Assembly (NCBI RefSeq): GCF_000482245.1
Contig: NZ_AWNH01000024.1
Span: 1-64,000, forward strand
Source of the DNA: Leptolyngbya sp. Heron Island J
Lineage (GTDB): Bacteria > Cyanobacteriota > Cyanobacteriia > Phormidesmidales > Phormidesmidaceae
Length of the DNA: 64,000 bases
Direction: 5' to 3'
The first letter of the stretch is position 1. Every line of letters starts with the position of its first letter. Both the position numbers and the translations under genes were made by a program. The notes under the pieces were generated by a model, which saw nothing but the letters and a program-made list of their open reading frames with translations, was not told the DNA's origin and ran no database searches. Of the stretch, positions 9,152-18,898 are shown piece after piece.

Positions 9152-9443
9152 GCCGACTCTCCTTGGTCACCCAGTACCAGGCATTCCAACAGCCTAGCCC
9201 CAAGCCGAGAACTAACAGCATCAGGGTCCAGGAATATTGCCCCTGGTCACGACGATCTAGCCAGATACCTAAACCAAGACCCATCAGCGTTGGTAATGTG
9301 ACGGCCCAACCCACCATGCCAAACATGCCCACGGCAAACCATACAGATTTTTGACTATGACGCGCCTTCAGTTTACGATGAGCTTTTTTGCCAATCTTAC
9401 CTGAAAAAGAATGATTTTCTGGAGGTGGATGAGATGACGGCAT
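9144..9443 (-). CDS. atpQ: N-ATPase accessory protein AtpQ (AtpI/AtpZ-like)
   Basis: 99 residues. A basic, histidine-rich N-terminal segment precedes two membrane helices separated by the short polar loop WLDRRDQGQYSW; the first helix holds LPTLMGLGLGIWLDRR, resembling AtpI/AtpZ-type F-ATPase accessory proteins. The second helix is glycine-rich. Position directly after atpC and before atpR fits the canonical N-ATPase order. AtpZ-like proteins have been linked to c-ring assembly or Mg/Ca handling; the function in this system is inferred only. Confidence 0.85.
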   Translation of the reverse strand: MPSSHPPPENHSFSGKIGKKAHRKLKARHSQKSVWFAVGMFGMVGWAVTLPTLMGLGLGIWLDRRDQGQYSWTLMLLVLGLGLGCWNAWYWVTKESRHD

Positions 9444-9445
9444 AT

Positions 9446-9832
9446 TTACTCCACAGATAAGGCCGTAAATTGACGAGCTAGACTCGATTCCATGCGAGCA
9501 ATGGCTGTGCGGGCCTGACGCTCTTGTTCATCAATGGCATAAAACTGTTGTGTCACATCCTGTTTTAATACCTCTAAACTTTGTCCCTGAAATGCATTGC
9601 GGGTGGAAACGAGTACTTCCGGTCCACATTTAATCAGAATGCCTCCCTCTACGGCTAAAAATGTTTCATCGCCGTTGGTCGTTTGGAAGGTTAGAATGCC
9701 AGGCACCAGAGCCGTTAACATATCAATATGACGTGGTAATAGGCAAAAGCTCCCATTGGCTGCTTCAGCCACAACTTTGGTCACGGGCTGGTCGATGAGA
9801 ATTTGAGTGGGAAGCAGAATTTTGAGATGCAT
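9446..9832 (-). CDS. atpC: N-type ATP synthase epsilon subunit
   Basis: 128 residues. The N-terminal beta sandwich is clear: ILLPTQILIDQPVTKVVAEAANGSFCLLPRH region with the HIDMLTALVPG motif and FLAVEGGILIKCGPEVLV. The C-terminal helical pair is present but shortish, ending MESSLARQFTALSVE. It contacts gamma and the c ring and may restrain hydrolysis. Six bases downstream of atpD and three bases before atpQ. Confidence 0.9.
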   Translation of the reverse strand: MHLKILLPTQILIDQPVTKVVAEAANGSFCLLPRHIDMLTALVPGILTFQTTNGDETFLAVEGGILIKCGPEVLVSTRNAFQGQSLEVLKQDVTQQFYAIDEQERQARTAIARMESSLARQFTALSVE

Positions 9833-9838
9833 CAGAGC

Positions 9839-11361
<1,523 letters not shown>

Positions 11362-11604
11362 GATAAAGCTCCTTGAATTAACTTAACCCTGTTTTCCTTA
11401 CTGCCATAGTTCTAGAACAGTTTGCCGGTTTCTATCAAGCAGTAGTTGATTCAGATAACGCCTAGAAGTATTCCAAAACACTTGAAGTGAGCTTTCCAGA
11501 TAAACATTGGTTGACACTCCCTAACTGGTCCCTATCGAACTCTTTTTAGAGTACGAGGAAAGTTTGGGGATATTATGAGGAAGGAAAATAAACGGGACTA
11601 CTAT
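11362..11604. promoter_or_regulatory. intergenic region likely holding the N-ATPase operon promoter
   Basis: About 240 bases between the leader ORF of the ATPase operon (minus strand) and the end of the upstream response regulator gene (also minus strand). The promoter of the ATPase operon is expected here. A short inverted repeat (ACTCT-TTTT-AGAGT near 11538-11553) could be the regulator's terminator. No confident -10/-35 pair was identified. Confidence 0.4.
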
Positions 11605-11985
11605 TTACTCGTTCCAACCCAGAAAACCAGATACTTGACTTGCCAAAGTAGTGGGATCAAAGGGTTTACTAATTACCCCCTTCGCACCCAAACGATAAAA
11701 CTCACGACGATGGGTTGCTTGAGTTTTGGCTGTAAAGAAAATTACAGGAATATCTTTTGTCTCAGGGGATGATTGTAAAATCTCTAATGTTTCCGTACCT
11801 CCTTGTTGAGGCATCATAGCATCTAATAAAATAGCATCTGGATGCTGCTTGTGGGCAATCTCTACGCCTTCAATCCCTGATGACGCCGTTAGAACTGTCC
11901 AGCCGGTTTCTAATGTTAGTCCTATTTGGGCAACAGTGTGAATATCAGTTTCGTCATCAATGATGAGAATGCATTTATTAGCCAC
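11605..11985 (-). CDS. single-domain response regulator (CheY-like)
   Basis: 126 residues from a GTG start. Receiver domain only: acidic pair IIDDE at the N-terminus, phosphoacceptor Asp in AILLDAMMP, the threonine switch in VIFFTAK, and conserved Lys in VISKPFDP. No output domain. It lies alone upstream of the N-ATPase operon and closely resembles the single-domain regulator at 58540-58917 (shared pattern GW-VL-A, VIF-TAK, GV-I-KPF-P, ending in an LGW/LHW motif), so the two are paralogues. In cyanobacteria such proteins often act as phosphorelay intermediates with multi-domain kinases. Confidence 0.92.
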   Translation of the reverse strand: MANKCILIIDDETDIHTVAQIGLTLETGWTVLTASSGIEGVEIAHKQHPDAILLDAMMPQQGGTETLEILQSSPETKDIPVIFFTAKTQATHRREFYRLGAKGVISKPFDPTTLASQVSGFLGWNE

Positions 11986-12189
11986 GGAAAATTCTTTCCA
12001 TTAATGCTCAGAATTCTAGCCTAAGACAACTAGTCCTCAGTAAGCTAATTATCTTATTAAAATAAGCTTAATAACTGATGGAAAGGAGTAAACTGAAATT
12101 GAACAGATTGAATCTCGATGGATTCAACTGGACTACCGTGGCCTTGATCTTTATTCCTTAGTGTCATTATCCATAACATGAAGCCCTAC

Positions 12190-14019
12190 TTATGCCTGCA
12201 CATGTTGCAAGCGACTTAAAATCCGCATCGGCAGCTCTGTCACCATTACAGATTTACTAATAAAATCATTGGCTCCCACCTTGAAGGCATCCTGTTTAGT
12301 TGGGATATCTTCATGGACAGTCAAAAATAAGATTGGTAGTTGTTGCCATCGATCATCAGCGCGTAAAACCTGACAAAGTTCTAACCCATTAACCTCGGGC
12401 ATCTCCACATCTAAAACGAGTAAGTTCGGTTGCACTGTCTCTAGGGCCTGCAATAGCTGAGTCGAATCAGTGAGAGTGGTTAATTGAAACCCCCAAGGAG
12501 ATAATATCGTTTTCAAAAAGTCCAGTACCTGAATATCATCGTCCACAATCATCACCTTGGCTGCTGTTTGATCCTCTTGAAGTAGCTGTTTCAATGCCTT
12601 AATTACCTGTTGCGGTGATGTAGACTTGGGCAAAATTCGATCTACTCCCTGTTGTACCCAGATTAACCGCTGGCGAAAATCCATTACATCAGAAATCACC
12701 AACAGTGGCTTATCTCCTATCTCTTTCGCTAAGTGCTCTAAAAAGTCTGTTAATCCAACGTTCGTTGGTTCTACTTCCGGTAGCCATATCACTAAGCCAT
12801 CGGATGGTTGTTCTTGTAATTTGGGTTTAGCTTGGGATAGGTCAGGGCAAGCTACAATACGCAATCCAGATGCTGCCCCTAACGTTATTAAAGACTGACT
12901 AAATTCTGTTCCAGCACCAAGCAGCAGAATCTGAGGTGTACTGGCCATTGCAGCGGAGACAGCTTGTTGACTCCCCCCAGACGCTAGATTCTGCTTCAAC
13001 CCCTCCACCAAACTGGTCATTTGAAATACCTGTTCATTGTCCAGCGGGACATCAAGCTGTAGCAACTGCTCTAGTTTACGGGCCAGCCGTGATCCCTCTG
13101 CAAACCCAAAACACCCTAAGGAACCGGCAAGTTTATGGGCTTGAGAACGCCCTGCATGTTGCAGTTCTGGACTCAACTGACCGTCGCTACCCAAAGCAGC
13201 CACAGCCGCTTCTAATACGGTCAGCCGCTCTTGCATCGTGTCTTGATGCATGACCCAAGCTTTTGCGATCGCAGCCTCCATATCTGCTTGGGTCAGTGAT
13301 TTAGAGTCTGGTACCGGCTTGTTTGCTTCAGACGGTACCATAGCTTCCAAGGCCCTCAAGCGATACCCTAAACCATAGACCGTTTCAATAAAATTCTTAG
13401 GCGCTCCGCCAGCCTTCAGCTTTTGCCTGACGCCCTTAATATGAGTCCTCACCGCATCTCCACTGGGTGGATCCTCAAATGCCCAGAGATTGTCAATAAT
13501 TGCATCTAGACTAAAGACGCGATTAGGGTGACGTATAAAAAGCTCTAGTAGTGCATATTCCTTCGGCGTTACATGAAGTTGATGGTTGCCATAAAAAATC
13601 TCAAAGGTTTCTGGAGCGATCGATAGATCCCCCCACTTAAGCGTCGGTGTTGCATCGTGACCATCACGTCTGAGTAGTGCCCGGATCCGGGCACATAGCT
13701 CCTCAAAATCAAACGGTTTGACCACATAGTCATCGGCCCCAGCATCTAAAGCCTTGACTTTGTCTTGGCTCTCATCCTTGGCAGTTAACATCAAAATGGG
13801 GCAGTTAACATGTTGTTGCCGACAGGTTTTACAGAGGGTGATCCCATCTATATCAGGCAACAACATATCTAGGACTATCAGATCATAGGCAAACAGATCT
13901 AAAAATTCCTGGGCCATCTCACCATTACTAGCAATATCAACGGCATAGCGCTGTTTGATGAGACGCGCTGCTAGCGTCTCCATCAAAACCTCGTCATCGT
14001 CAATCAGCAATAGGCGCAT
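12190..14019 (-). CDS. multidomain response regulator REC-wHTH-HPt-pseudoREC-REC
   Basis: 609 residues. Order: receiver (1-118, D51 in LIVLDMLLP), OmpR-type winged helix (about 125-225, with EYALLELFIRHPNRVFS and FIETVYGLGYRL), HPt domain (about 245-345, phospho-His in QAHKLAGSLGCFGFA), a receiver-like segment (about 365-480) whose acceptor region reads VIWLPEVEP and lacks the Asp, then a second intact receiver (about 490-605, LLVLDVEMP). The protein can thus take and pass phosphate internally and bind DNA. It is a paralogue of the regulator at 53827-55764, which lacks the pseudo-receiver and ends in a GGDEF domain. Confidence 0.92.
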   Translation of the reverse strand: MRLLLIDDDEVLMETLAARLIKQRYAVDIASNGEMAQEFLDLFAYDLIVLDMLLPDIDGITLCKTCRQQHVNCPILMLTAKDESQDKVKALDAGADDYVVKPFDFEELCARIRALLRRDGHDATPTLKWGDLSIAPETFEIFYGNHQLHVTPKEYALLELFIRHPNRVFSLDAIIDNLWAFEDPPSGDAVRTHIKGVRQKLKAGGAPKNFIETVYGLGYRLRALEAMVPSEANKPVPDSKSLTQADMEAAIAKAWVMHQDTMQERLTVLEAAVAALGSDGQLSPELQHAGRSQAHKLAGSLGCFGFAEGSRLARKLEQLLQLDVPLDNEQVFQMTSLVEGLKQNLASGGSQQAVSAAMASTPQILLLGAGTEFSQSLITLGAASGLRIVACPDLSQAKPKLQEQPSDGLVIWLPEVEPTNVGLTDFLEHLAKEIGDKPLLVISDVMDFRQRLIWVQQGVDRILPKSTSPQQVIKALKQLLQEDQTAAKVMIVDDDIQVLDFLKTILSPWGFQLTTLTDSTQLLQALETVQPNLLVLDVEMPEVNGLELCQVLRADDRWQQLPILFLTVHEDIPTKQDAFKVGANDFISKSVMVTELPMRILSRLQHVQA

Positions 14020-14270
14020 AACCCTCAGGCTAACTTACTAACTATCCACAGTCACAATTTTACGATAGGCCAAGTCAAGATTCACCTTGAGACCCCACAA
14101 AACGCTCAGACTAGCTGTTTAAAGTTATTAATTGCCCATACTCAAGGATTGAAGATGCAAATTGTCAGTGCTGGTTTTATTAAGATTCTATGCTTTTGAT
14201 TTAGAAATATGGAATAAAAGGTATGTCCTTGCCTATAACAAATCAATTATCTGACCTGTCTGGCTCTGAC

Positions 14271-14310
14271 AAAAACACGGTGGCCCGCCGATGAGCCCGG
14301 CTCATCGGCG
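14271..14310 (-). terminator. probable intrinsic terminator of the universal stress gene
   Basis: Perfect 11-bp stem (CGCCGATGAGC / GCTCATCGGCG) with a 3-base loop at 14286-14310. Read on the minus strand it is followed about ten bases later by GTTTTTG. It lies downstream of the minus-strand universal stress gene. The remainder of 14020-14364 holds no recognisable gene and includes the upstream region of the multidomain regulator. Confidence 0.5.
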
Positions 14311-14364
14311 TAATCCACAACTGCTAAATCCTAATGAATTCCAAGACGTCAAGTTGATGATTTT

Positions 14365-15453
14365 CTAGGAATTCACCAGCGCCATCTCACGAGATTTTTG
14401 GCTGATGTCAGATGATTTTTCCCTTGATGGTTTTGATCGCGTAACTAACACAGAACAGGATGCTCGATGGCTGACATAATAGCTAACACTACCGACCAAT
14501 AGCTCTTTTAGACCTGATAATCCACGAGAACCTATCACAATGAGATCAGCTTGCCAATCCTTGGCCACCTCACAAATACGTGGCCCTGTCCGCCCTTGCA
14601 TCACATCGCAGATGGCATCAATCTTTTCATGCTCAATATCTTGAACCTTCATCTGCAGTTGTCGCCACCAGCCGTCAATAAATTTATTCCAGTTACGCTG
14701 ATACTCCTCCAACAAAAGCCCATTGTGTTGCAGCATATACTGGCTATCGCTCAAAATAGGCTTTTGAGGAATATCATACTCATCCTCATCAATGACATGA
14801 ACTAGCTTAATTTCAGCACCATGAAGCTTGGCTAAATCAACCGCAGTTGCGATTGCCTGTCCTGTCATATCAGACTTATCCACGGGCACTAAAATATGTT
14901 GCAATATGTTTTGCGGATTCGTTTTACTAGCTGAACCAATGGGCTGAGTAGACATCTCCGTCTGTTCCGTCTGTTTACCTGCATGAACAATCAACACAGA
15001 ACAAGGGGCATGGTGCATCACATAATTACTGACACTCCCCATCCATAATTCACTTATCCCAGAGAAACCACGGCTGCCAACAATAATCAAATCTGCATTC
15101 CAGGTTTCAGCAAACTCACATAACTTTGCTCCCGGAGCACCATAAAGTAGACTTCCAGACGTATCAGTATAGGTCTTCTTACTATCAGAAACCTGCTGCC
15201 CTAACCAAGACTGAGAGTCATCAACATACTGATTCCAAGCTGTCTGGTAAGATTCTAGCGCTGTGGAATTCATCCCCGGATAGGGATAGCCATTAAAATA
15301 GGACCAAACTTGTGGTGCATCTGATTCATGACCAGACAAAACGCAAACTAGCTTGAGTTCAGCCTGATAGCCTTGAGCAAAGGCAAGTGCTTGCTGTAGC
15401 GCTTTTAGACTTAAATCAGATTTATCAAGACCAACCACAATTTTATGAATCAT
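14365..15453 (-). CDS. tandem universal stress protein (two UspA domains)
   Basis: 362 residues made of two UspA domains. The first starts MIHKIVVGLDKSDLSLKAL and ends with the nucleotide-binding pattern VGSRGFSGISELWMGSVSNYVMHHAPCSVLIV; the second starts HILVPVDKSDMTGQAI and ends IGSRGLSGLKELLVGSVSYYVSHRASCSVLV. Both keep the G-2x-G-9x-G(S/T) ATP-binding signature, so both are likely ATP-binding. A polar tail follows. In cyanobacteria and other bacteria, tandem Usp proteins commonly accompany energy or oxygen stress regulons. Divergent from the LOG gene at 15658. Confidence 0.93.
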   Translation of the reverse strand: MIHKIVVGLDKSDLSLKALQQALAFAQGYQAELKLVCVLSGHESDAPQVWSYFNGYPYPGMNSTALESYQTAWNQYVDDSQSWLGQQVSDSKKTYTDTSGSLLYGAPGAKLCEFAETWNADLIIVGSRGFSGISELWMGSVSNYVMHHAPCSVLIVHAGKQTEQTEMSTQPIGSASKTNPQNILQHILVPVDKSDMTGQAIATAVDLAKLHGAEIKLVHVIDEDEYDIPQKPILSDSQYMLQHNGLLLEEYQRNWNKFIDGWWRQLQMKVQDIEHEKIDAICDVMQGRTGPRICEVAKDWQADLIVIGSRGLSGLKELLVGSVSYYVSHRASCSVLVTRSKPSREKSSDISQKSREMALVNS

Positions 15454-15657
15454 TATTTTCCTCCTGCATCTTCCCTATGCACGTGAAGTCAAAAAATATC
15501 TGTTGCTAGATATGCCAACCAATTCAACAGAGAATAAAAGCAGCTGATATTTCTATCCCTTCTATCATCTAGTACATCACAATAGATTGAGAAACTTGTG
15601 GGGAATAGCCATTTATGCGGAAAATCTTTAGGATAGAGCTACCTCTGGAGATACACA

Positions 15658-16386
15658 ATGGCTGATTCGGAAAATTTCAGGAGTTTACCAACAGCCATAG
15701 AAACGGATAGCAAAGCCGTTTTTGAAGTAGTTGAAAAATCGGTCTTAGACCTTTGGGAGGTCGTTAACAACTTAACAGCCCTACGTCCACCTAAACGGGC
15801 CAGATATCGTGTCACTATTTTTGGTTCAGCCCGCATGAAACCGGGTAGTGAACTGTATGAAATTGTTAAACAGTTAGCAGGTGAATTAACCTTAATGGGC
15901 TGTGACATTGTCACCGGGGGTGGTCCGGGCTTAATGCAAGCCGCTAATGAGGGTAGTGTAATTGCCGACCCCGATGACCAAGTAAAATCCATTGGCATTC
16001 GAGTTGATTTAAAGCAGGAGCAGGAAACGAATCCATTTGTGGAAGAAGCCTACTGCCATCGTACTTTTTTCTCTCGATTGCATCATTTTGTCTTAATGTC
16101 AGATGCTTTTATTGTTATGCCAGGTGGCATTGGCACAACATTAGAAGCGCTCATGATTTGGCAACTCCTCCAAGTTCGAAAGCTAGATAAAACACCTTTT
16201 ATTCTGGTGGGTTCCATGTGGCAAGGACTCATGGATTGGGTAAACAAGCATATGCTGGATGGTAAAACACCGATGATTGATCCAGCAGATATTACCATTC
16301 CTCATTGTGTAGAGAGGTATGAAGATGCGATCGCAATTCTACAAACCTCCCACCAATACTGGCAGAATAGTCGAACAGAAGCGTAG
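15658..16386 (+). CDS. LOG-family protein (PGGxGT motif)
   Basis: 242 residues with the two signatures of the LOG/lysine-decarboxylase-like family: TGGGPGLMQAANEG and MPGGIGTTLEALMIWQLLQV. LOG enzymes are nucleoside 5'-monophosphate phosphoribohydrolases that release cytokinin-type bases; cyanobacterial relatives may have general nucleotide-hydrolysing roles, so the substrate is open. The N-terminal 45 residues are an extension ahead of the Rossmann core (RYRVTIFGSARMKPGSE). Neighbours are stress proteins; no obvious operon partner. Confidence 0.88.
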   Translation: MADSENFRSLPTAIETDSKAVFEVVEKSVLDLWEVVNNLTALRPPKRARYRVTIFGSARMKPGSELYEIVKQLAGELTLMGCDIVTGGGPGLMQAANEGSVIADPDDQVKSIGIRVDLKQEQETNPFVEEAYCHRTFFSRLHHFVLMSDAFIVMPGGIGTTLEALMIWQLLQVRKLDKTPFILVGSMWQGLMDWVNKHMLDGKTPMIDPADITIPHCVERYEDAIAILQTSHQYWQNSRTEA

Positions 16387-16413
16387 ATGGCAAAAACTGT
16401 TCTCAGCCAAAAC

Positions 16414-16626
16414 CTACACACCTAGCATTAGCAACGTAATCAACACAGCGATCAAAGCCGTAAAGACAAAGCCAGAAAAATTACGAGCAGCGGGCTTGCT
16501 TAAGTCTTCTTCATGATGACAATAAACACATTCAAAAATATCCTTATTATCACCACGATGTTCTAATCTAACAAGCCCCTGTTTTTGGCATTTAGGACAG
16601 ACTAAACCAGATTCATGAGAAAGCAT
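16414..16626 (-). CDS. small zinc-ribbon membrane protein (70 aa)
   Basis: From the ATG at 16626, which has AGGAGG at good spacing. Two CxxC pairs (CPKCQKQG and CVYCHHEE) form a zinc ribbon, followed by a C-terminal membrane helix (FVFTALIAVLITLLMLGV). A longer in-frame extension would run into the GerMN gene and has no ribosome site. The product would be a tail-anchored protein with a cytoplasmic zinc ribbon; function unknown. It probably shares a transcript with the GerMN gene upstream. Confidence 0.7.
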   Translation of the reverse strand: MLSHESGLVCPKCQKQGLVRLEHRGDNKDIFECVYCHHEEDLSKPAARNFSGFVFTALIAVLITLLMLGV

Positions 16627-16657
16627 CACAATACCTCCTGCTATCCCGTAAACAATC

Positions 16658-17338
16658 TTATAGATCAACTTCGTTATTCCTGAAAATCGAGAAGTCTTTA
16701 GCAAAGGTCTGACGCGTCACAGGCTGTTCTAGAATCAGGCCCTCACCTCCTAAGGGATAGGCTTCATCAATTAAATGTCCTGCTACCGATAGATAAACCG
16801 CTGCATCAGGATCCAGACTAGTCACCGTGTAAATAACTTGAGCTACGCGGTAAATTATTGAGCTAGAACCACCACCCTCCGCAAACTCCTGGGAAAGATT
16901 GATATAAATTCCCTTAGGAGTAATGGTTAAACTTAACAACTGGGTGTCTTTAGGAATAGTGGTAAAGGCATCATCGACCTTCACTGCACCTGATAGTAAA
17001 ATCTCTATTGTATTGGCAAGCATTGTCTCTGGAGCCACTTGAGTTTCCCACGACAGCGGTTGAGGCAATAACATTTCTTGCTGATCTACTATGCTTACCC
17101 AATAAGCCTGAGGCTGGACATTCACCAATACAGCCAGCTTTTCTGGCAACGATGATTTTAGTTTTGTGACCACATCAGATATATCAAACGACTGAACCGG
17201 TGTCGCTCCTTCTAGAGAATAAGTTTGTTGAGATGTCCACCAATATCCCCAGCCAGCAGCAGCCCCCAAAATGATGGCAGCTATATACATTTCTAGTGTC
17301 TTTAAACTAAAGTGGGGCAATGTTTTTTGTGCATTCAT
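16658..17338 (-). CDS. GerMN-domain membrane-anchored protein
   Basis: 226 residues from the ATG at 17338 (AGGT upstream); an in-frame TTG eight codons earlier is less likely. One N-terminal membrane helix (MYIAAIILGAAAGWGYWW) anchors a GerMN domain, recognised from GIYINLSQEFAEGGGSSS, YRVAQVIYTVTSLDP and PLGGEGLILEQPVTRQ. GerMN domains are found in spore germination and in peptidoglycan-associated proteins; cyanobacteria keep a widely distributed version of unknown exact role, likely in the periplasm at the cell wall. Confidence 0.85.
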   Translation of the reverse strand: MNAQKTLPHFSLKTLEMYIAAIILGAAAGWGYWWTSQQTYSLEGATPVQSFDISDVVTKLKSSLPEKLAVLVNVQPQAYWVSIVDQQEMLLPQPLSWETQVAPETMLANTIEILLSGAVKVDDAFTTIPKDTQLLSLTITPKGIYINLSQEFAEGGGSSSIIYRVAQVIYTVTSLDPDAAVYLSVAGHLIDEAYPLGGEGLILEQPVTRQTFAKDFSIFRNNEVDL

Positions 17339-17736
17339 TGCTGCTACCTGCTTCCGAAACAATCGTCTTTACACTGAGCCAAGACCAGGGTGAAGCAAAA
17401 CACATTCAAAAGCCTATCTCAGCTTGTGTCTTTAGGCTAACTTAACAGTTTGAGGATGTTGTGTAGATACCAATGTCACCTCAATTTGAGGAATCCCTCT
17501 GGGTGCTGGTGGTATGCCATCTAGATGGAATGTCCCTAGCACTTTTGACCAGTATGGCAACCAAGCCACAATCCTCATAACTTCCCCACATAGACCACCT
17601 AATCTAAGGTATGAGCTAGTTATGGGTATCCACTTAAACGGAGAAGTCCTGGTTGGTTAGGAATCCAGAATTCAGTCAAGATCTGGCTGCTGACTCCTAA
17701 CTTCTATCCTTCAAGCGGGGAAGTGAGATAAAGACA
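17339..17736. other. 398-base intergenic region between divergent genes
   Basis: No coding frame with support. It must hold the promoters for the GerMN gene (minus) and the CBS-pair gene (plus; CGGGGAAG lies about 20 bases before its ATG). No recognised operator or RNA structure. Confidence 0.4.
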
Positions 17737-18258
17737 ATGGATCAAACTTATCTTGTTAAAGACTTGATGACCCCAAACCCGGTCACTGTGAAACCATCTG
17801 ATTTAGTGGAGACCGTGTTGCAGCACTTGGAAAAAAATCATATCAGTGGACTGCCTGTTGTGGATGACGACGGTAAGGTAGTCGGCGTTATTTCAGAAGC
17901 TGATTTGCTCTTTAGAGAACGCCCTATTAAGCTACCGCTCTATCTAAATTTTCTAGGGAGCTTTTTTTACTTAGAGCCCCCTCGTAAGTTGAAGCAGCAG
18001 CTTCGCAAAACTCTGGGTGTCTTGGTACAGGATGTGATGACCGCCAATCCCATCACGGTTGCCCCGGACATGCCTATCGCCAAAGCCGCTAACTTCATGA
18101 TCGAAAAGCGAGTCAATCGTCTGCCCGTGATCGATAATCAGGGACAGTTAGTTGGCATTATCACCCGTGAAGACTTGCTAAAAGCATTAAGAACAGAGTC
18201 TGCTCCTGAGGTTGACGTGGCCTATACTCAACACAGTTTACCGGATTTGGGGCGATAG
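17737..18258 (+). CDS. CBS-domain pair protein
   Basis: 173 residues: two CBS domains, at about 5-60 (VKDLMTPNPVTVKPSDLV, GLPVVDDDGKVVGVISEADLL) and about 100-155 (VQDVMTANPITVAP, RLPVIDNQGQLVGIITREDLL), joined by a hydrophobic linker (LYLNFLGSFFYLEPP). Stand-alone CBS pairs (Bateman modules) bind adenine nucleotides and report energy state to partner proteins. The gene sits between stress-type genes and a DUF2267 gene; CBS, Usp and DUF2267 proteins commonly co-occur. A second CBS array is fused to the histidine kinase at 55937. Confidence 0.92.
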   Translation: MDQTYLVKDLMTPNPVTVKPSDLVETVLQHLEKNHISGLPVVDDDGKVVGVISEADLLFRERPIKLPLYLNFLGSFFYLEPPRKLKQQLRKTLGVLVQDVMTANPITVAPDMPIAKAANFMIEKRVNRLPVIDNQGQLVGIITREDLLKALRTESAPEVDVAYTQHSLPDLGR

Positions 18259-18433
18259 TTTGCCATCAATTAGAAACTGATCGACCAAGGTCTTTGCGGC
18301 TGCCCGTTCATGTAGAACCCACAGACGTAAGTGACTGGGAAGCTCATAAGATCCTCACACCTTTTACCTATGATTTTTGTTAGAGGCACAAGGACGTGAT
18401 GTGCCTGGAGGCAAGCTGGGAGTTTCTCAAAAA

Positions 18434-18850
18434 ATGAAGTACGACGAGTTTATCAAACATGTTCAGAGCTTTTCCCAAGTGGAGTCGCTGGATGAAGTGA
18501 AGCGAGCTGTTCGTGCCACCCTGCAGACGTTGGCTGAGCGTATTCCTGGGAATGAGGCTAGCAAGTTAGCTAAACAATTACCTGAAGAAATGTCAACCCA
18601 TTTCCAAGGTCGAGAGAACCAACCTGGCAGTGCGTTCTCACTAAAAGAGTTTTATCGGCGGGTCAGCGATAGAGAGAGCATTGATCCGGCGGCGGCTGTA
18701 GTACATGTTCGAGCAGTATTTGCTGTACTTAATTCAGCCATTGTCCCCGCTGATTTTGGTGAAGTGCAGACAACCCTTACAGAAGACTACGAAGAACTAT
18801 TTGCAGCTCCCAGTGTCACCGTTCCTGGCATCAGAATGATTAGCAGCTAA
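18434..18850 (+). CDS. DUF2267 family protein
   Basis: 138 residues from the ATG at 18434 (MKYDEFIKHVQSF), with GGGAG upstream; a longer frame begins with a TTG 19 codons earlier. Two helical repeats typical of DUF2267: RAVRATLQTLAERIPGNEA with LAKQLPEEMS, and AVVHVRAVFAVLNSAI with FGEVQTTLTEDYEELF. The family often occurs beside Usp and CBS genes in low-oxygen or stress islands, as here. Biochemical role unknown. Confidence 0.82.
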   Translation: MKYDEFIKHVQSFSQVESLDEVKRAVRATLQTLAERIPGNEASKLAKQLPEEMSTHFQGRENQPGSAFSLKEFYRRVSDRESIDPAAAVVHVRAVFAVLNSAIVPADFGEVQTTLTEDYEELFAAPSVTVPGIRMISS

Positions 18851-18898
18851 TAGATAGCTGTCTGCGGATAGCTATCCAGCTCAAGCTCAACAAGAGGC

